Shown here piece after piece: positions 30,483 through 33,522 of a stretch of DNA of 33,522 bases (position 1 is the stretch's first letter; the number at the start of each line of letters is the position of its first letter). The position numbers and the translations under genes were made by a program. The stretch is taken from the NCBI GenBank assembly GCA_016929055.1, contig JAFGJN010000236.1, positions 1 to 33,522 on the forward strand. Direction: 5' to 3'. Under the pieces are notes generated by a model. The model was not told the DNA's origin and ran no database searches. It saw only the letters and a program-made list of their open reading frames with translations. This stretch comes from Candidatus Zhuqueibacterota bacterium. Lineage in GTDB: Bacteria; Zhuqueibacterota; Zhuqueibacteria; Residuimicrobiales; Oceaniaggregativiventaceae.

Positions 30483-31871
30483 CTATTGCAAAATGTCTTT
30501 AGGCATAGGAAGAACAGTTCCTTCAATGGCATTCTGAAATGAAAGATCGCTATCATAGCCATCCACATAACCTGTGCAGTCGTAATCTCCCATCAATCCA
30601 TAGCCCATTTGTAGTGCATCGGTACGAGTCTGTTCCGAATCATATCCGTCGATATAGTTGTTTAAAACACTTGCCCAATTATTCGTATCATAGTATCCAT
30701 CGCTGGCCACGGCAGCCCATATCTGTCGAGTACCGCCTCCAAAAGTTTGCAAAGAGATTTGCTTTGAACCATTCTTGAGTAGATAAGTGTAGTATTGATC
30801 TGTCGACTGGGTAAAATCATAAGGCGCCGATGCGCTCAGGGCCGCCAATTGTTCTCCGGTCATTGACTGCGTCATTACCGCCACATGGTTGCGGTGCCTG
30901 AACAAAACATAGTAATTGGTAGTCGGATTCGGCTCCATGTCCAGCAGCGCACCTGGTGTTGTCCCGTCGCTCTCCAGAATATTTCCAAAGATGTCGACGA
31001 ATACGCTGCGCGAGGTGACGATCGAATTGACATCGCTGGGATCGGTTACAACGGCTATCCAGATCCAGTCGGCAACATGATCGGGCATAGTGGCCGGTCC
31101 GGCTAAATGGTCGCGAAAGGGTGAAGTTGAAGGAACCTGTCCGAATCCCATATCCTGCATGAATTGATGATGGATTTGGCCAGCTTGAGATGGGGGGCTG
31201 ATCAAGTATGGGTTGTCCGTACGATACGATAATCCTTGGAAGCAGATTTTGGCAAAGAGCCTCGCGACCAGCTGTTCATACGGCGCACCATACCAGGTCG
31301 AGCTTCCGGCGGGCAGGGTGGCGCCGGTGGTGTTGAAAACCGTCCACTCTCCGGTGGTTGCCGATTCTTCGACACTCGGCTCGACGTTTGCCCAGCTGGC
31401 GGCCAACCGCCACACGCGATAGGGAGCGGTGCCGGCTTTTTCATTGTAGGGATGGGCCGCTGTGGCAAAGCGAACATCGAAATTCCCGGAAACGGCACCG
31501 CCGCTGTTGTTGACCGTCCAGTAACGCTTCCAGGCGGTCGCCGGTCCCCCCGGAGTGAGCGGCGGATTCACGCTTGACGGCAACGTGATCCGGGTGACGG
31601 TCGAGGCCGCCGGAATAGCGGTTTTCCAGTCGAATCCGGCAAACTTGCTGAAGGTACTGCTGCGGGTTCCCGAAGTGATCTTGCCGATAAAGTAGCTGGC
31701 GCCGCTTTCGGTCAGATCGCCGCTCAACTCGACATAGACCGGATAATCGTTGGAAACCCGGCTCGTCTCGACCACAATGCCGTTTTCCAGCACCAGATCG
31801 ACGTTGCCCCAGGCTGCTGCAAAAAATGCCAGCAAAAAAATAGCTGCGATGTGATGATACTGCACTTTCAT
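30483..31871 (-). CDS. Secreted protein of unknown function with C-terminal dockerin/EF-hand-like repeats and no sorting domain
   Basis: Signal MKVQYHHIAAIFLLAFFAAAWG; C-terminus NNYIDGYDSEQTR...GDYDCTGYVDGYDSDLSFQNA (duplicated Y[IV]DGYDS Ca-loop-like); RHRNHVAVM module shared with the protease. Confidence 0.7.
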   Translation of the reverse strand: MKVQYHHIAAIFLLAFFAAAWGNVDLVLENGIVVETSRVSNDYPVYVELSGDLTESGASYFIGKITSGTRSSTFSKFAGFDWKTAIPAASTVTRITLPSSVNPPLTPGGPATAWKRYWTVNNSGGAVSGNFDVRFATAAHPYNEKAGTAPYRVWRLAASWANVEPSVEESATTGEWTVFNTTGATLPAGSSTWYGAPYEQLVARLFAKICFQGLSYRTDNPYLISPPSQAGQIHHQFMQDMGFGQVPSTSPFRDHLAGPATMPDHVADWIWIAVVTDPSDVNSIVTSRSVFVDIFGNILESDGTTPGALLDMEPNPTTNYYVLFRHRNHVAVMTQSMTGEQLAALSASAPYDFTQSTDQYYTYLLKNGSKQISLQTFGGGTRQIWAAVASDGYYDTNNWASVLNNYIDGYDSEQTRTDALQMGYGLMGDYDCTGYVDGYDSDLSFQNAIEGTVLPMPKDILQ

Positions 31872-31950
31872 GGTTCTCCTCCCACTGCTTCTGTGCGTTG
31901 TTGGCCTTTCATTTTTGAACTGAATTTTCGAAACTCGTTGTCAAAACTTA

Positions 31951-31966
31951 TGCAATAATTATGCCG
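31951..31966 (-). promoter_or_regulatory. Candidate sigma-54 (-24/-12) promoter
   Basis: Minus strand CGGCAT-AATTA-TTGCA (consensus TGGCAC-N5-TTGCA; GG-N10-GC preserved), ~80 nt upstream of the ATG at 31871. Confidence 0.4.
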
Positions 31967-32274
31967 TCGACCCAACCTTTCTTAATTATAATGTTATTAA
32001 TGGTTTTGTCGTTTTGGTGCCTTGTTTAATAAAGCGATTTAACGGTTTTTTTACGCCGATTTTCGTGATATCACCGCTTTTTGCGTCCGAGTTCCCACAC
32101 TGACAACACAGGAATCAACCCTCTGATAGGAATGCTTTCAAGACAGCGGTGTCGTTTTTTTGTGACGGCTTGTGTGGACAATCTAAAATTCATTTGCCCT
32201 AACTCATTAAAAAACAAATCAAAGCTGTTTGAAAGATTATTGCTGATAACAGTACTGCCAAAAACATGCCAAAA

Positions 32275-32309
32275 AAAAGCGGACCAGCCTGCAAGGCTGG
32301 TCCGCTTTT
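32275..32309. terminator. Rho-independent terminator downstream of the 32325 gene
   Basis: AAAAGCGGACCAGCCTGCAAGGCTGGTCCGCTTTT. Confidence 0.9.
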
Positions 32310-32324
32310 CATAACGCAATGGGA

Positions 32325-33522
32325 CTATTTGAGAAATTCCATTTTGCGCGTTTCGACTTTGCCGTTCATCTCCAGTTTGTAGAGATAGACCCCACTGGGC
32401 ATCAGGCGTCCGGCATCGTTGGTACCGTCCCAGACAACCGCATGGGAACCGGCTGACATGGCTCGGCTCACCAACGTGCGCACGCGCTGACCATTGAGGT
32501 TAAAGATCGACAACTGCACCGGGCCAGATTCGGTCAGGTTGAACCGAATCGTTGTCGACGGGTTGAACGGATTGGGGTAATTCTGTTCCAGACTGAATTC
32601 TTCCGGCATGTTGAGCGTAACTTCGATCGGACCATAAAGTGTCCGGCGGCCGCTATAATCGATGTCCGCCAGCTTGTAATAATAGGTCTGGCCGACATCA
32701 GCCGTTTCATCGCGATAGCTGTAGCGGTGCTTGCTCGAACTGTTGCCGGCACCCTGGATGATTTTGTCGGTAATCTGGTTGAAATCACCCTGTCGAGACT
32801 CGCTTCGATAGATATGGAAGCCGAGGTTCTTGGTTTCGGATTCCGTGATCCATTCCAGAAAGACGCTGTTGCCGTCGATCGATGCGCTGAAAGAAGAGAG
32901 CTCGACCGGAAAGGTGACACAGATCGAACCCAGCAAAGAACCGGTTACGTCGCAGCCATTCAAATCTTCGACCCGATAGCTGGATGGATCCCAGGTGAAA
33001 CAGCCTTCTTGGGAAGTCAGATCGTATTCCACTCGAACGGTGAGGATGGTCTGCCAGGTACCGTCGATTTCCACACGCGAGTCGAGTTCAGAACCGCTAA
33101 AGAGATAACCGAATTCGATCTGATTGACCGTGCTGAAATAGGCCGGCACCGGATCGCCGGTATAGTTTCCGTTGGCGGCAAATGCATCGAAGGGAAAGGT
33201 CACCGACGGATTCAACGTCGCCAACAGCGGATCGACATTGATGATCGGATCATAGAGATCGCAGGCGATGGTTGCACCGCCAGACGTTCTCGCCTGGATA
33301 TCAAAGACCAGGGTGCCGCGGCCTTCACTTGGCACATCCGGATCATTGCTGACCAGCACCATCTGGGTATCCACCATATCCTCCGGGCAGCCCGGCTCGA
33401 TTGTGGTGTCGGTCGGGTCGTCTTCGTCGGGTGTGTCTGGATCGTCCGAGGGTTCGGCCGGCCAGTCCTGCGGCGCTTCATCATAGGTGTCGATAAAGGC
33501 CTGGTTAGAGATCGACGTACCG
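32325..33522 (-). CDS. Secreted multidomain protein with Ig-like module and C-terminal sorting domain; 5' end truncated by the window edge
   Basis: FSLEQNYPNPFNPSTTIRFNLTESGPVQLSIFNLNGQRVRTLVSRAMSAGSHAVVWDG; the frame stays open upstream of the listed ATG at 33377 (TSISNQAFIDTYDEAPQDWPAEPSDDPDTPDEDDPTDTTIEPGCPED|MVDTQ...). Confidence 0.82.
   Translation of the reverse strand, partial: GTSISNQAFIDTYDEAPQDWPAEPSDDPDTPDEDDPTDTTIEPGCPEDMVDTQMVLVSNDPDVPSEGRGTLVFDIQARTSGGATIACDLYDPIINVDPLLATLNPSVTFPFDAFAANGNYTGDPVPAYFSTVNQIEFGYLFSGSELDSRVEIDGTWQTILTVRVEYDLTSQEGCFTWDPSSYRVEDLNGCDVTGSLLGSICVTFPVELSSFSASIDGNSVFLEWITESETKNLGFHIYRSESRQGDFNQITDKIIQGAGNSSSKHRYSYRDETADVGQTYYYKLADIDYSGRRTLYGPIEVTLNMPEEFSLEQNYPNPFNPSTTIRFNLTESGPVQLSIFNLNGQRVRTLVSRAMSAGSHAVVWDGTNDAGRLMPSGVYLYKLEMNGKVETRKMEFLK

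Overview
This 33.5 kb window looks like a chromosomal segment from a Gram-negative, diderm bacterium, probably of the FCB/Calditrichota/KSB1 type. Taxonomy is inferred from the repeated 'LEQNYPNPFNPxTxIxF' C-terminal sorting domains. Left to right it holds: (i) an edge-truncated DUF4369-like secreted protein, absent from the ORF track; (ii) an ABC-F ATPase; (iii) a minus-strand nucleobase-transport operon (UraA-type permease, DUF5020-like OM protein, AzgA/PbuG-type permease, GHL10-like lipoprotein); (iv) plus-strand housekeeping genes (OM barrel protein, 17-repeat LRR protein, alpha/beta hydrolase, DusA-like protein, SWIM protein, MltD-like LysM transglycosylase, NamZ/DUF1343, MEMO/AmmeMemoRadiSam-B-like protein); (v) a nikR - TonB receptor - ECF S-component-like - methyltransferase operon preceded by a near-perfect dyad operator; (vi) a ~12 kb minus-strand block of secreted modular proteins. 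In block (vi), dockerin-bearing proteins without a sorting domain, one of them a gingipain-like protease, each lie directly upstream of a protein with a cohesin-like or beta-sandwich N-terminus and a sorting domain. The best candidates for an undescribed system are this sorting-domain-anchored dockerin/cohesin-like surface assembly and the NikR-linked TonB + ECF-S metal-uptake operon. No tRNA, rRNA, CRISPR array or transposase was recognised. All family calls come from reading the translated sequence by eye; no searches were run.
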